DNA from: JBQTJJ01 sp052387235 | Lineage (GTDB): Bacteria > Actinomycetota > Acidimicrobiia > Acidimicrobiales > GCA-2861595 | Assembly: GCA_052387235.1 (NCBI GenBank) | Contig: JBQTJJ010000180.1 | Span: 1-18,778, forward strand | Length of the DNA stretch: 18,778 bases | Reading direction: 5' to 3' | Shown here: one piece after another, positions 1 to 7,509 of the stretch | How positions within the stretch are numbered: the stretch's first letter is position 1 | How the letters are laid out: every line of letters begins with the position of its first letter | The notes under the pieces: model-generated | Database searches by the model: none | The model's input: the letters and a program-made list of their open reading frames with translations, nothing else | Told to the model about the DNA's origin: nothing | Made by a program: the position numbers and the translations under genes

Positions 1-423
1 CAGCGGCCCGAGCTGTGGAGCATCTACAACGGGCGGGTCCACGCCGGCGAGCACATGCGGGCCTTCCCCATCTCCAACTGGACCGAGCTGGACGTCTGGG
101 AGTACATCGCCCGGGAGAAGATCGAGCTGCCGTCGATGTACTTCGCCCACCGCCGCCACGTGCTGGAGCGCGACGGGATGCTGCTGGCCGTGTGCCCCCA
201 GGTCCGGCCCCGCCACGACGAGACCGTGTTCGAGGACACGGTCCGCTACCGCACGGTGGGCGACATGTCCTGCACCGGCGCCGTGCGCTCCACCGCCGCC
301 ACCGTGGACCAGATCATCGACGAGCTGGCCCTCACCCGGGTCACCGAGCGGGGCGCCACCCGCGCCGACGACCGCTTCTCCGAGGCCTCGATGGAGGACC
401 GGAAGAAGGAAGGGTACTTTTGA
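1..423 (+). CDS. cysD: Sulfate adenylyltransferase small subunit (CysD), C-terminal part
   Basis: This is the last 140 residues of the catalytic subunit of ATP sulfurylase, which makes adenosine 5'-phosphosulfate from sulfate and ATP in assimilatory sulfate activation. The frame is open from base 1, so the start and the N-terminal PP-loop half lie outside the window. The visible part carries family-typical stretches: WSIYNGRV, FPISNWTELDVWEYI, the RYRTVGDMSCTGAV segment, and a basic tail ending MEDRKKEGYF. CysD proteins are usually about 300 residues, so a little under half is present. Its TGA stop (421-423) overlaps the TTG start of cysN, as expected for translationally coupled subunits of one complex. 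Identification is firm; only the 5' end is missing. Confidence 0.95.
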   Translation, partial: QRPELWSIYNGRVHAGEHMRAFPISNWTELDVWEYIAREKIELPSMYFAHRRHVLERDGMLLAVCPQVRPRHDETVFEDTVRYRTVGDMSCTGAVRSTAATVDQIIDELALTRVTERGATRADDRFSEASMEDRKKEGYF

Positions 424-1721
424 CCACCTCCAGCGCCGGCCTGCTGCGCGTGGCCACGGCCGGCTCGGTGGACGACGGCAAGAGCACCTTGATCGGCCGG
501 CTCCTCTGGGACGCGAAGGCCATCCTGGAGGACCAGGTGGCGGCCGTCACCCACGCCAGCGCCCAGCGGGGCCACGACGGCGTCCACCTGGCCATGCTCA
601 CCGACGGCCTGCGGGCCGAGCGGGACCAGGGCATCACCATCGACGTGGCCTACCGCTACTTCGCCACGCCCAAGCGCCGCTTCGTGCTCTCCGACACGCC
701 CGGCCACTTCGAGTACACCCGCAACATGGTCACCGGCACGTCCAACGCCGACCTGGCCGTGATCCTCGTCGACGCCCGCAACGGCGTGCTGGAGCAGACC
801 CGCCGCCACGCCGTGATCGCCTCCCTGCTCCACGTGCCCCACGTGGTGGTGGCGGTCAACAAGATGGACCTGGTGGGCTGGGACGAGGGGATCTTCCGCT
901 CCATCTGCGCCGACCTCACCGCCTTCGTCACCCGCTTCGACCAGCCCACCCTCACCTTCATCCCCATGTCGGCCAAGCTCGGCGACAACGTGGTGGAGCC
1001 CTCCGCGAACCTGGCCTGGTACGAGGGCCCGCCCCTCCTGCGGTACCTGGAGGAGGTGGAGCTCCCCGACCCCTCGTTCGAGGTCGGCGCCCGCTTCCCG
1101 GTGCAGTGGGTGGTCCCGCCCACCGAGCCCACGGCCGCCCCGCTCTACGCCGGGCAGGTGGTGGCCGGCACCCTCCGGGCCGGCGACGAGGTGGTGGTCC
1201 TGCCGTCGGGTGCCGCCGCCACCGTCGAGGCCGTCCAGGGGCTCGACGGGCCCCTGCCCGAAGCCACGGCCGGCACCGCCGTCACCGTCCGGCTTGGCGC
1301 CGGCGCCGTCGTCGAGCGGGGCGACATGATCTGCGCACGCGACCTGCGACCCCACGTGGCCGACCACATCGAGGCCCTGGTGTGCTGGATGGCCGACGAT
1401 CCGCTGGTGCTCGGCGCCCGGTACCTGCTCAAGCACACCAGCCGCTGGTGCACCGCCACTGTCGACGAGCTGCACTTCCGCCTCGACATCGAGACGCTGG
1501 AGCACGTCCCCGCCGCCGGCCTGGGCCCCAACGACATCGGCAGCGTGTCCCTGCGCCTCAGCTCCGCCCTGGCCTTCGACACCTACCGCACCGACCGCAG
1601 CACCGGCAGCTTCATCCTGGTGGACGAGGACACCAACGTCACGGTGGCGGCGGGGATGATCGTGGGCCGCCCCGGCGGCCTGCCCCAGGACGACGAGGAC
1701 TCGGAGCTGCTCCCCGCCTGA
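420..1721 (+). CDS. cysN: Sulfate adenylyltransferase large subunit (CysN), GTPase
   Basis: This is the GTPase subunit that couples GTP hydrolysis to APS synthesis by CysD; 433 residues. The start is TTG at 420, overlapping the cysD stop and preceded by a strong ribosome binding site (AAGGAAGGG, 406-414). The reading frame stays open upstream, but that region is cysD. Translation-factor GTPase motifs are intact: P-loop GSVDDGKS (15-22), GITID (71-75), DTPGH (92-96) and NKMD (147-150). Elongation-factor-like beta-barrel domains follow from about residue 225. There is no C-terminal APS kinase (CysC) domain, unlike the CysNC fusions of many actinobacteria, and no cysC follows: the next gene is convergent 5 bp downstream. 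APS may therefore be reduced directly, or cysC may lie elsewhere. Confidence 0.95.
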   Translation: MTTSSAGLLRVATAGSVDDGKSTLIGRLLWDAKAILEDQVAAVTHASAQRGHDGVHLAMLTDGLRAERDQGITIDVAYRYFATPKRRFVLSDTPGHFEYTRNMVTGTSNADLAVILVDARNGVLEQTRRHAVIASLLHVPHVVVAVNKMDLVGWDEGIFRSICADLTAFVTRFDQPTLTFIPMSAKLGDNVVEPSANLAWYEGPPLLRYLEEVELPDPSFEVGARFPVQWVVPPTEPTAAPLYAGQVVAGTLRAGDEVVVLPSGAAATVEAVQGLDGPLPEATAGTAVTVRLGAGAVVERGDMICARDLRPHVADHIEALVCWMADDPLVLGARYLLKHTSRWCTATVDELHFRLDIETLEHVPAAGLGPNDIGSVSLRLSSALAFDTYRTDRSTGSFILVDEDTNVTVAAGMIVGRPGGLPQDDEDSELLPA

Positions 1722-1726
1722 CGCCG

Positions 1727-2518
1727 CTACGAGCAGCCGCCGCCGGGGGTGGGGCGGTCGGGGATGGACGGGTCCACCACCTCGATGTGGACGTGGGGCC
1801 ACGCCGGCGCCACCGGCGCCAGCTCGTCCACCTGCGACTCGAAGGGCAGCTGGGTGGGCCCCACCGCCACCACCGTCTCCCCCGCCGCCACCCGGTCGCC
1901 GGGCCGGACGCGCAGGGCGCCGATGTGGAGCATCTTGACCTCCCACCCGGGCTGGCCGTCGGGGGCGATCACCAGGAAGTGGTCGGTGTACCTGCAGTAG
2001 AGGACGTAACGCCCGGCCCGCTTCACCCGGCCCGTGGCCACGGCCCGGATCCGGGCGCCCGGGTCCACCACCACGTCCGCCGCGCTCGTGGGCGCGGTGC
2101 CCCGCTCCCGGCCCTCGAGCGTGACCGGGGCCACGGCCGAGCCGGCGGGTTGGAGGGCCCGGGCCCCATCGTGGTTGGACTCGTGGAACCCGACCCGCTC
2201 GACCCGGTTCGACGGGTGGGTCAGCACGACGCCCTGCACGGTGGCGAACGGCGTCCACGCCTGGTCGACGACGGCGCGCGCGGGCACTGTCGGTGGCGGG
2301 GCCGTGGGCGGGGGCGGGGCGGGCGCCGGCGCCGGCGACGTCGTGGGGGCGGCCTCGGCCACCACCGGAGCCGGCGCGGCGGTGACGGCGGGCGAGCCCG
2401 CGGCCACCGCGCGCGTCGCCCCCTGCACGGCCGCGCCGCTCCCTGCGCCGTCCGAGCAGGCCGCCGCCAGCAGCGCCACCGCCGCCGGCCCGGCCCATGT
2501 CCGCCCCCACCTGCCCAT
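1727..2518 (-). CDS. Lipoprotein with M23 (LytM-like) domain, possibly catalytically degenerate
   Basis: This is a 263-residue predicted lipoprotein. A basic N-terminus and short hydrophobic stretch end at a loose lipobox, LAAAC, with lipidated Cys21. Residues 22-80 are Ala/Pro/Thr-rich and probably span cell-wall space. The folded part has an FHESNHDG segment (111-118), then PTSAADVVVDPGARIRAVATGRV (from about 143) and WPHVHIEV near 241-247. The last matches the HxH metal-binding motif of M23 endopeptidases. At the place where M23 enzymes carry the first metal ligand pair (HxxxD) this protein has AADVVV without histidine, so it may be an inactive, LytM-like binding domain. The ATG start at 2518 has no Shine-Dalgarno sequence. 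The gene converges on cysN with a 5 bp gap. Fold is likely; peptidase activity is uncertain. Confidence 0.75.
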   Translation of the reverse strand: MGRWGRTWAGPAAVALLAAACSDGAGSGAAVQGATRAVAAGSPAVTAAPAPVVAEAAPTTSPAPAPAPPPPTAPPPTVPARAVVDQAWTPFATVQGVVLTHPSNRVERVGFHESNHDGARALQPAGSAVAPVTLEGRERGTAPTSAADVVVDPGARIRAVATGRVKRAGRYVLYCRYTDHFLVIAPDGQPGWEVKMLHIGALRVRPGDRVAAGETVVAVGPTQLPFESQVDELAPVAPAWPHVHIEVVDPSIPDRPTPGGGCS

Positions 2519-2527
2519 GGACGACAG

Positions 2528-2533
2528 ACGGTA
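2528..2533 (-). promoter_or_regulatory. Candidate -10 element for the M23-like lipoprotein gene
   Basis: On the minus strand TACCGT (TANNNT class) lies 9 nt upstream of the ATG at 2518, which lacks a Shine-Dalgarno sequence. Transcription would then begin within about 3 nt of the start codon. No convincing -35 is visible. Confidence 0.35.
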
Positions 2534-2606
2534 CCGCGCCCGGAGCCGTCACCGGGCGCGGCACTGTCCGACTAGGTGGGAGATGTCTAGAGCACCTACC
2601 GCACCC

Positions 2607-2635
2607 TTTACCGCAGACGGCGCGAAAGGTATCCT
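2607..2635 (+). promoter_or_regulatory. Candidate sigma-70-type promoter for the 50-aa membrane protein gene
   Basis: TTTACC (2607-2612) and TATCCT (2630-2635) are separated by exactly 17 nt, each matching 4 of 6 consensus bases. They lie in a locally less GC-rich stretch of the divergent intergenic region 2519-2693. The predicted start site, near 2642, leaves a leader of about 50 nt that contains the ribosome binding site used at 2694. The rest of the intergenic region holds two TACCGCA copies (2597-2603 and 2609-2615) but nothing else I can assign. Confidence 0.45.
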
Positions 2636-2693
2636 CCGCCACACCGTCGCCAGGCGGGGCACAGCCGACTCGAGCACCAGGAGAGATCACCGC

Positions 2694-2846
2694 ATGTCAT
2701 ACACGAGGGCACGAGGTTCCCTGTCCCATCACAACGATCCTCATCCGGTCGACGCCGCCAAGAGCATGGATAGGCTCTTCGACAAGGTCATGCTGGGCGT
2801 GCTGGTCCTCATGGCCATCGTGGCGCTGCTCGTCTGGATGTCGTAG
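2694..2846 (+). CDS. Small single-pass membrane protein, 50 aa, unknown function
   Basis: A 50-residue ORF starts at ATG 2694, preceded by AGGAG (2679-2683) at 10 nt spacing. The first 30 residues are polar (MSYTRARGSLSHHNDPHPVD...). Residues 33-48 form a hydrophobic helix (MLGVLVLMAIVALLVW), so it is predicted to be a tail-anchored or single-pass membrane protein. It has its own plausible promoter (2607-2635) and ends 3 bp before a strong hairpin (2850-2902), so it looks like an independent monocistronic unit. A longer frame extends upstream through the lipoprotein gene, but that part is antisense to a real gene. I do not recognise a family. Confidence 0.6.
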   Translation: MSYTRARGSLSHHNDPHPVDAAKSMDRLFDKVMLGVLVLMAIVALLVWMS

Positions 2847-2849
2847 CCC

Positions 2850-2902
2850 GGATTCCGGGAAGCCTCACGTCCGCCCGGCGGACGCAGGGCTTCCCGGAAT
2901 CC
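2850..2902. terminator. Two-tier perfect hairpin between convergent genes (bidirectional terminator)
   Basis: A perfect 15-bp inverted repeat pairs GGATTCCGGGAAGCC (2850-2864) with 2888-2902. It encloses a second perfect 7-bp hairpin (CGTCCGC 2868-2874, loop CCG, GCGGACG 2878-2884) across a 3x3 internal loop. It lies 3 bp after the stop of the 50-aa gene and 17 bp before the stop of the convergent acyltransferase gene, so it can terminate both transcripts. There is no U-tract, which is common for actinobacterial terminators. Confidence 0.75.
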
Positions 2903-2919
2903 TCGTCCTGCAGGAACGG

Positions 2920-4596
2920 CTAGTCAGGCGGCGGCGGAGCGGTGGCCACGAGGCGGAGCTGGGCCACGTAGCACTCGGCGAAGCGGCGGGCCCCCTCGGC
3001 CCCGAAGAGCCGGTGCGGGTAGCGGAAGGCGAGGTGCAGCCTCCCGGCCACGATGGCGGCCCCGACGGAGAGGCCGAGCGGCATCCGCGACGGCGTGGAG
3101 AGCCACACCTCGACGGCATCGCCGGCGCCGGCCCCGAACGCGGGCGGGCGGTCGAGGCGGCCCACGAACGACAGCACCGCGCTGTCGAGCAGGTGGTTGC
3201 GGGTGAGGGGCTGGAGCACGATCACCGACTGGCGGGCCCACAGCGAGAGCAGCCCGTTGCGGTCGAGGGCGTCGATGAGCGCCGTGCCGGTCCGGGTGCG
3301 GATGTTGCGGGCCGTCTGGGCCCGCACGGCCCGGAGCACGGAGGTGGGGCTCTCCCGCTCGGCCGCGCTGGTGGAGACGCGGGCCGTGACGGAGAAGTTG
3401 CCCACGGCCCGGTCCCACGCCCGGGCCCGCAGGTCCACCGGCACCAGCACCGCGATGCGGCCGCCCCGGAGGCCGTGCTCGGCGTTCCAGACCGAGATGG
3501 CGAGGTGGAGGGCGGCCAGGAGGACGTCGTTGTCGACGTCCCGGTTGGGGAGGTGGGACAGGCTGGCCGGGTCGCCGGGCTCCACGCTCACCATGTGGAA
3601 CCCGTGGCCGGGGTCGTCGTGGGCCTGCTCGGGGCGGAGCCGGATGGGGCGGGCCAGCGCGTCCCGCACCGCCTCCAGCCCGGTGCGGTAGCGCTGGGCC
3701 AGGCTCTTGGGGCGGGCGGGCGAGGGCCGCACCGCCAGGTCGTGGGACGCGAGGAAGTCGAGCGGCTCCACCGGCTCGGGGTGGGCCGCGTAGGCGGCGG
3801 ACAGGGCCTGGAGGACCTGGAGGGCGGCCGGCCCGTCGGCGGCGGCGTGATTGAGGTTCACCATCACGACGTCGCCCCGGGCGTGGTGGGCCAGCACGAC
3901 CCGCAGCGGCGGGGGCTGGCTGAGGGGCACGGCCCGGGCCTGCAGCTCCACCCGGGCCTCGTCGAGGGAGGCGTCGTCGTGGCAGGCGGCCACCTCGAGC
4001 ACGTCACACCCCGGCGCCACCGTGGCCAGGGCGGCCCGCAGCCGGTCCTCGTCGACGGTGCCGGCCACCCTCGCCTCGGCGTGCAGGCTCCAGGCCCCGC
4101 TGCCCGGATCGAGGAGCGGGACGTCACGCCTGGTGCCCTTGACCGGGGTGCCGTCGGCACCGAGGACGAACTCGCAGTCGAGCTCGCAGCGGTGGTCGCC
4201 CTGCCGGCCCCGCAGGACCCGGCCGACGTCGGCGGCCGCCCCGGACACGTTGTGCAGGGCCACCCGGCCCAGGGCGTAGCGGGGGCTGCGCTCGGACCGC
4301 CAGTGCAGCGGCGACACCCGGTCCACGTGCGCCGCCACCCGGTCGCCGAGCACGGTGATGTGCAGGCTGTTGGTGCCCACGTTCTCCCGCAGCGACACCG
4401 CACCGGGGTGGAAGACCCGGCCCAGGAGGCGGTCCCGGTGGAAGCGCCGGCTGGCCTCCAGGTGGGCGAAGAGCCCCACCGGGTCGTGGAGGATGGGGGC
4501 CGGGGCCAGGGCGTCCGGCGCGGAGCGGGCCGACAGCAGGGACTGGAAGGTGACCTCCGCGCCCGCCGGCTCCTCGGGCGCGGGAGCGGTCGTCAC
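2920..4596 (-). CDS. Condensation / WS-DGAT-superfamily acyltransferase-like protein
   Basis: This 558-residue protein resembles the CoA-dependent acyltransferase superfamily (condensation domains, PapA, wax ester/diacylglycerol acyltransferases). The core motif is NHAAADG (249-255), corresponding to HHxxxDG with the first His replaced by Asn; the presumed catalytic His250 and structural Asp254 are kept. Later parts match the C-terminal half of WS/DGAT proteins: VPVDLRARAWDRAVGNFSV, an SFVGRLD stretch, and a closing LHLAFRYPHRLFGAEGARRFAECYVAQL segment. No carrier-protein domain or transmembrane helix is seen. The GTG start at 4596 is fixed by an in-frame TAA three codons upstream; TAACGT lies 6 nt before it and there is no well-placed Shine-Dalgarno sequence. 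The gene follows the VWA gene by 59 bp on the same strand. Substrate unknown. Confidence 0.75.
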   Translation of the reverse strand: MTTAPAPEEPAGAEVTFQSLLSARSAPDALAPAPILHDPVGLFAHLEASRRFHRDRLLGRVFHPGAVSLRENVGTNSLHITVLGDRVAAHVDRVSPLHWRSERSPRYALGRVALHNVSGAAADVGRVLRGRQGDHRCELDCEFVLGADGTPVKGTRRDVPLLDPGSGAWSLHAEARVAGTVDEDRLRAALATVAPGCDVLEVAACHDDASLDEARVELQARAVPLSQPPPLRVVLAHHARGDVVMVNLNHAAADGPAALQVLQALSAAYAAHPEPVEPLDFLASHDLAVRPSPARPKSLAQRYRTGLEAVRDALARPIRLRPEQAHDDPGHGFHMVSVEPGDPASLSHLPNRDVDNDVLLAALHLAISVWNAEHGLRGGRIAVLVPVDLRARAWDRAVGNFSVTARVSTSAAERESPTSVLRAVRAQTARNIRTRTGTALIDALDRNGLLSLWARQSVIVLQPLTRNHLLDSAVLSFVGRLDRPPAFGAGAGDAVEVWLSTPSRMPLGLSVGAAIVAGRLHLAFRYPHRLFGAEGARRFAECYVAQLRLVATAPPPPD

Positions 4597-4602
4597 CCTC
4601 GG

Positions 4603-4608
4603 ACGTTA
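4603..4608 (-). promoter_or_regulatory. Candidate -10 element, leaderless start of the acyltransferase gene
   Basis: TAACGT on the minus strand ends 6 nt before the GTG at 4596, placing the expected transcription start at the initiation codon. It lies in the 59-bp gap after the VWA gene, so the acyltransferase may be transcribed separately from the moxR operon. Confidence 0.4.
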
Positions 4609-4655
4609 CTGCCGGCCCCCTCCGGTCTCGCAGTCCATTTCGGCGGCTTGCCGGG

Positions 4656-5606
4656 TCAGAGGACCCGGTTGGTCCAGATGAGCGCCGCGCCCAGGGCGCC
4701 CACCAGGAGCACGACGCTGACGGCGACGAACGTCATCCCGACCTCGCGCTGCTCGGTGGTGTAGCCGACGCGGCTGCCGATGTCCTCGTAGACGCCCTCG
4801 AGCTCCTCGCCCGACGCCGCCTCGAAGAAGGCCCCGCCGGTGACGTCGGCCAGGTCCGTCATGGCGATCGGGTCGGCCGGCACCGGGATGATCCTGCCCC
4901 CGAACTCGACCGTGCCCTCGTCGGTGCCGAACGCGATGGTGGTGACGGGGATGCCCTGCTCCACCGCGGCCTGGGCCGCGTCGTTCACGGGGCTGCCCAC
5001 GGTGGTGACGCCGTCGGAGAGGAGCACGATGGCGGCCGTCTGCCTGCCCTCGGTGGTGCCGGCGCCGCCGGCCGACGTGATGGCGTCGAGGGCCAGGAAG
5101 ATGGCGTCGCCGGCGGCCGTGCCCGGACCGGTGGTGAGGCCCTTGATCCCGGACTCGACGATGGCGTGGTCGGTGGTGGGCGGGGAGATCACCCGCGTGC
5201 TGCGGTCGAACGCCACCAGCCCGAGGCGCAGGCGCTCGGGGAGGTCGTGCACGAACGACAGGGCGGCGTCGGTGGCGGCCCGCAGGCGGGTGGGCGCCAC
5301 GTCGGTGGCCTGCATCGACGCCGAGACGTCGATCACCAGCATGACCGTGGCCGCCTCCTTGGGGACGCGGACGTCACGGGCCGGCCGGGCCAGCCCGACG
5401 ACCAGGCCGGCCAGCGCCAGGGCCATGACGGCGGCCGGCACGTGCCGGCGCCAGCCCGGCCGCCTGGGCGCCACCGAGGCCAGCAGCTCGAGGTTGGAGA
5501 AGCGCACGGCGTACTCGGGGCGCCGGCGCTGGAGCACCACGTAGGCGGCCACCAGCCCGGCCACCACCAGCAGCAGGACGAGCCGGCCGGGGGACAGGAA
5601 CGTCAT
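4656..5606 (-). CDS. BatA-like VWA-domain membrane protein
   Basis: This 316-residue protein has the aerotolerance (Bat) layout. Two N-terminal membrane helices (about 8-24 and 56-73) precede a von Willebrand factor A domain, and a C-terminal helix sits at about 291-310. The MIDAS metal site is intact: DVSAS (93-97), Thr163 in PGTAAGDAI, and Asp198 in LLSDGVTT. The ATG at 5606 overlaps the stop of the DUF58 gene by 4 bp (ATGA), so it is the third gene of the moxR-DUF58-VWA operon. In such operons the MoxR ATPase is thought to act as a chaperone on or through the VWA protein at the membrane. No BatB, TPR or BatD-like genes follow, so this is a minimal version. Confidence 0.88.
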   Translation of the reverse strand: MTFLSPGRLVLLLVVAGLVAAYVVLQRRRPEYAVRFSNLELLASVAPRRPGWRRHVPAAVMALALAGLVVGLARPARDVRVPKEAATVMLVIDVSASMQATDVAPTRLRAATDAALSFVHDLPERLRLGLVAFDRSTRVISPPTTDHAIVESGIKGLTTGPGTAAGDAIFLALDAITSAGGAGTTEGRQTAAIVLLSDGVTTVGSPVNDAAQAAVEQGIPVTTIAFGTDEGTVEFGGRIIPVPADPIAMTDLADVTGGAFFEAASGEELEGVYEDIGSRVGYTTEQREVGMTFVAVSVVLLVGALGAALIWTNRVL

Positions 5607-6496
5607 CGCCGGCGCCGCTTCCGGGCCACGAACCGCACCACGTCGAGTACCCAGTCACGGTCGGTGGACAGGACGAGGTGGCCGGCGCCGGCCGACTTCA
5701 CGGCCCGCTCCCGGGCCGCCCGCTGGGCCGCGGCCGCCTCGGCGAAGCGGGCCCGGGTGCGGGCGTTGGCCGTCTGCACCTCGATGCGCCGCCCCGTCTC
5801 GGGGTCCACCAGGGTGAGCAGGCCCACGTGGGGCAGCTCGGCCTCGCGGGGATCGCGCAGCTCGGCCACCACCACGTCGTGGCGGGCGGCCAGGCCCCGG
5901 AGCTCCCGCTCCCACGGGCCGCTGTCGATCAGGTCGGTGATCACCACCACCAGGCTGCGCCGGTGGGCGGTGAGGCGGGCCCGGCGCAGGGCGTCGGCGA
6001 GCGACAGCGTCCCCTCCCCCGCCCGCTCCCGCCGCTCCACGCGGGCCAGTAGGGCCAGCAGCGAGGCCCGCCCGCTCCGGGGTGGCAGCACCTCCGACGA
6101 GTCGGGCCCGAAGAGCAGCGCCCCGATGCGGTTGCCGTCCCGGGCCGTGAGGAAGCCGAAGGTGGCGGCGGCGGCCAGGGCCAGGTCGCGCTTCTCGCAC
6201 GAGGCGGTGCCGAAGTCGACGCTGGCCGAGCCGTCCACCACCAGCCACAGCTCCAGCTCGCGGTCGGCGATGGTGGTGCGCACGTGCGGATGCCCCGACC
6301 GGGCGGTGAGGTTCCAGTCCATGCGGCGGACGTCGTCGCCGGGCTCGTAGGCCCGGCCGTCGCCCGGCTCGCTCCCCCCGCCCGGCACCAGGCCCTGGTG
6401 GTCGCCCTGGAGCAGCCCGTCGAGCTTGCGGGTCACCAGCAGCTCGAGCTGGCGGAGCCGGCCCTCGCTGCGGGCGACGTCGACGGTCGCCGTCAC
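5603..6496 (-). CDS. DUF58 domain protein (MoxR-operon partner)
   Basis: This 297-residue protein has the DUF58 signature YEPGDDVRRMDWN at residues 50-62, directly after a LDGLLQGDHQGLVPGGG stretch typical of the family's N-terminus. A VWA-like core follows, with DGSAS (88-92) at the MIDAS position and a VVVITDLID strand further on. The GTG start at 6496 overlaps the moxR stop as GTGA and its own stop overlaps the next start as ATGA, so it is the middle gene of a tightly coupled operon. The frame is open far upstream through moxR; that extension is antisense-like translation of another gene's reading frame and was not used. The molecular role of DUF58 proteins is not established. Confidence 0.9.
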   Translation of the reverse strand: MTATVDVARSEGRLRQLELLVTRKLDGLLQGDHQGLVPGGGSEPGDGRAYEPGDDVRRMDWNLTARSGHPHVRTTIADRELELWLVVDGSASVDFGTASCEKRDLALAAAATFGFLTARDGNRIGALLFGPDSSEVLPPRSGRASLLALLARVERRERAGEGTLSLADALRRARLTAHRRSLVVVITDLIDSGPWERELRGLAARHDVVVAELRDPREAELPHVGLLTLVDPETGRRIEVQTANARTRARFAEAAAAQRAARERAVKSAGAGHLVLSTDRDWVLDVVRFVARKRRRR

Positions 6497-7509
6497 GAGG
6501 CCTTCTCGGCCGAGAGGCCCTCGCCGTCCTGGCCCGGGGTGATCCGGGGCGCCACGACGGTGCGGACGACCCGCTCCACCACCTGCTCGGCGGTGACGCC
6601 GTCGGCCAGGGCCTCGTAGGAGAGCAGCACCCGGTGCCGGAGGACGTCGCGGGCCACGTCGTAGACGTCCTGGGGCAGCACGTAGGTGCGGCTCCGCAGC
6701 AGGGCCAGGGCCCGGGCCGAGGCCACCAGGCCGAGGGTGGCGCGGGGGCTGGCGCCGTGGGCCACGTGGGGAGCGATGTCGGCCAGGTCGTGCTTGGCCG
6801 GCTCCCGGGTGGCCAGCACCAGGCGGACGGCGTAGTCGACGACGGCGTCGTGGACGAAGACGCGGTCGGCGGCGGCCTGCAGGGTCAGCAGCTCCTCGGG
6901 GCCCAGCACCGTCTCGGGCGAGGGCGGGTCGACGCTCATGCGGCGGACGATCTCGGCCTCCTCGCGGGCCGAGGGGAAGTCGATGAGGACCTTCATCAAG
7001 AACCGGTCCCGCTGGGCCTCGGGGAGGGGATAGACGCCCTCGCTCTCGATCGGGTTCTGGGTGGCGAGGACGAGGAAGGGCGCCGGCACCTCGTAGGTCA
7101 CCCCGCCGATGGAGACCTGGCGCTCGGCCATCACCTCGAGCAGGGCCGACTGGACCTTGGCCGGAGCCCGGTTGATCTCGTCGGCCAGGACCACGTTGGC
7201 GAACACCGGGCCCAGCTCGACGTCGAAGGTCTCCGACGACGGCCGGTAGATCCGGGTGCCCACCAGGTCGGCGGGCACGAGGTCCGGGGTGAACTGCAGG
7301 CGGGCGAAGTCGCCGCCGGTGACCGACGCCACCGTCTCGGCCGCCAGGGTCTTGGCCAGGCCCGGGGCCCCCTCGAGCAGGCAGTGGCCCCGCGCCAGCA
7401 GGCACACGAAGAGGCGCTCGATCATGCGGTCCTGGCCCACCACGACTCGCTTCACCTCGAACAGGGCCTGCTCGAGGATCTCGCCGGGCGTCCGGGTGGT
7501 GGCCTTCAT
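6493..7509 (-). CDS. MoxR-family AAA+ ATPase
   Basis: This 338-residue MoxR-type AAA+ ATPase is a cytoplasmic chaperone-like protein typically encoded with VWA and DUF58 partners, as here. Walker A is GAPGLAKT (47-54) and Walker B is VVLADEINR with Asp110 and Glu111. The family-specific RAPAKVQSALLEVM follows, then sensor-1 Asn152 in LATQNP and PLPEAQRDRF (161-170). The length is normal. The ATG at 7509 has a good ribosome binding site (AAGGAGA, 8 nt spacing). It leads the operon moxR-DUF58-VWA, and its stop overlaps the next GTG by 4 bp. Confidence 0.95.
   Translation of the reverse strand: MKATTRTPGEILEQALFEVKRVVVGQDRMIERLFVCLLARGHCLLEGAPGLAKTLAAETVASVTGGDFARLQFTPDLVPADLVGTRIYRPSSETFDVELGPVFANVVLADEINRAPAKVQSALLEVMAERQVSIGGVTYEVPAPFLVLATQNPIESEGVYPLPEAQRDRFLMKVLIDFPSAREEAEIVRRMSVDPPSPETVLGPEELLTLQAAADRVFVHDAVVDYAVRLVLATREPAKHDLADIAPHVAHGASPRATLGLVASARALALLRSRTYVLPQDVYDVARDVLRHRVLLSYEALADGVTAEQVVERVVRTVVAPRITPGQDGEGLSAEKAS

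Noticed and set aside
246..2690. An 814-codon open frame on the minus strand across cysN and the lipoprotein gene
   Set aside because: It is antisense to cysN, is made of low-complexity Gly/Arg/Ala translation, and results from the scarcity of stop codons at this GC content.
2497..4764. A 755-codon plus-strand frame over the acyltransferase gene
   Set aside because: It has no recognisable motifs and is antisense to a coherent protein with an NHAAADG motif and a supported start.
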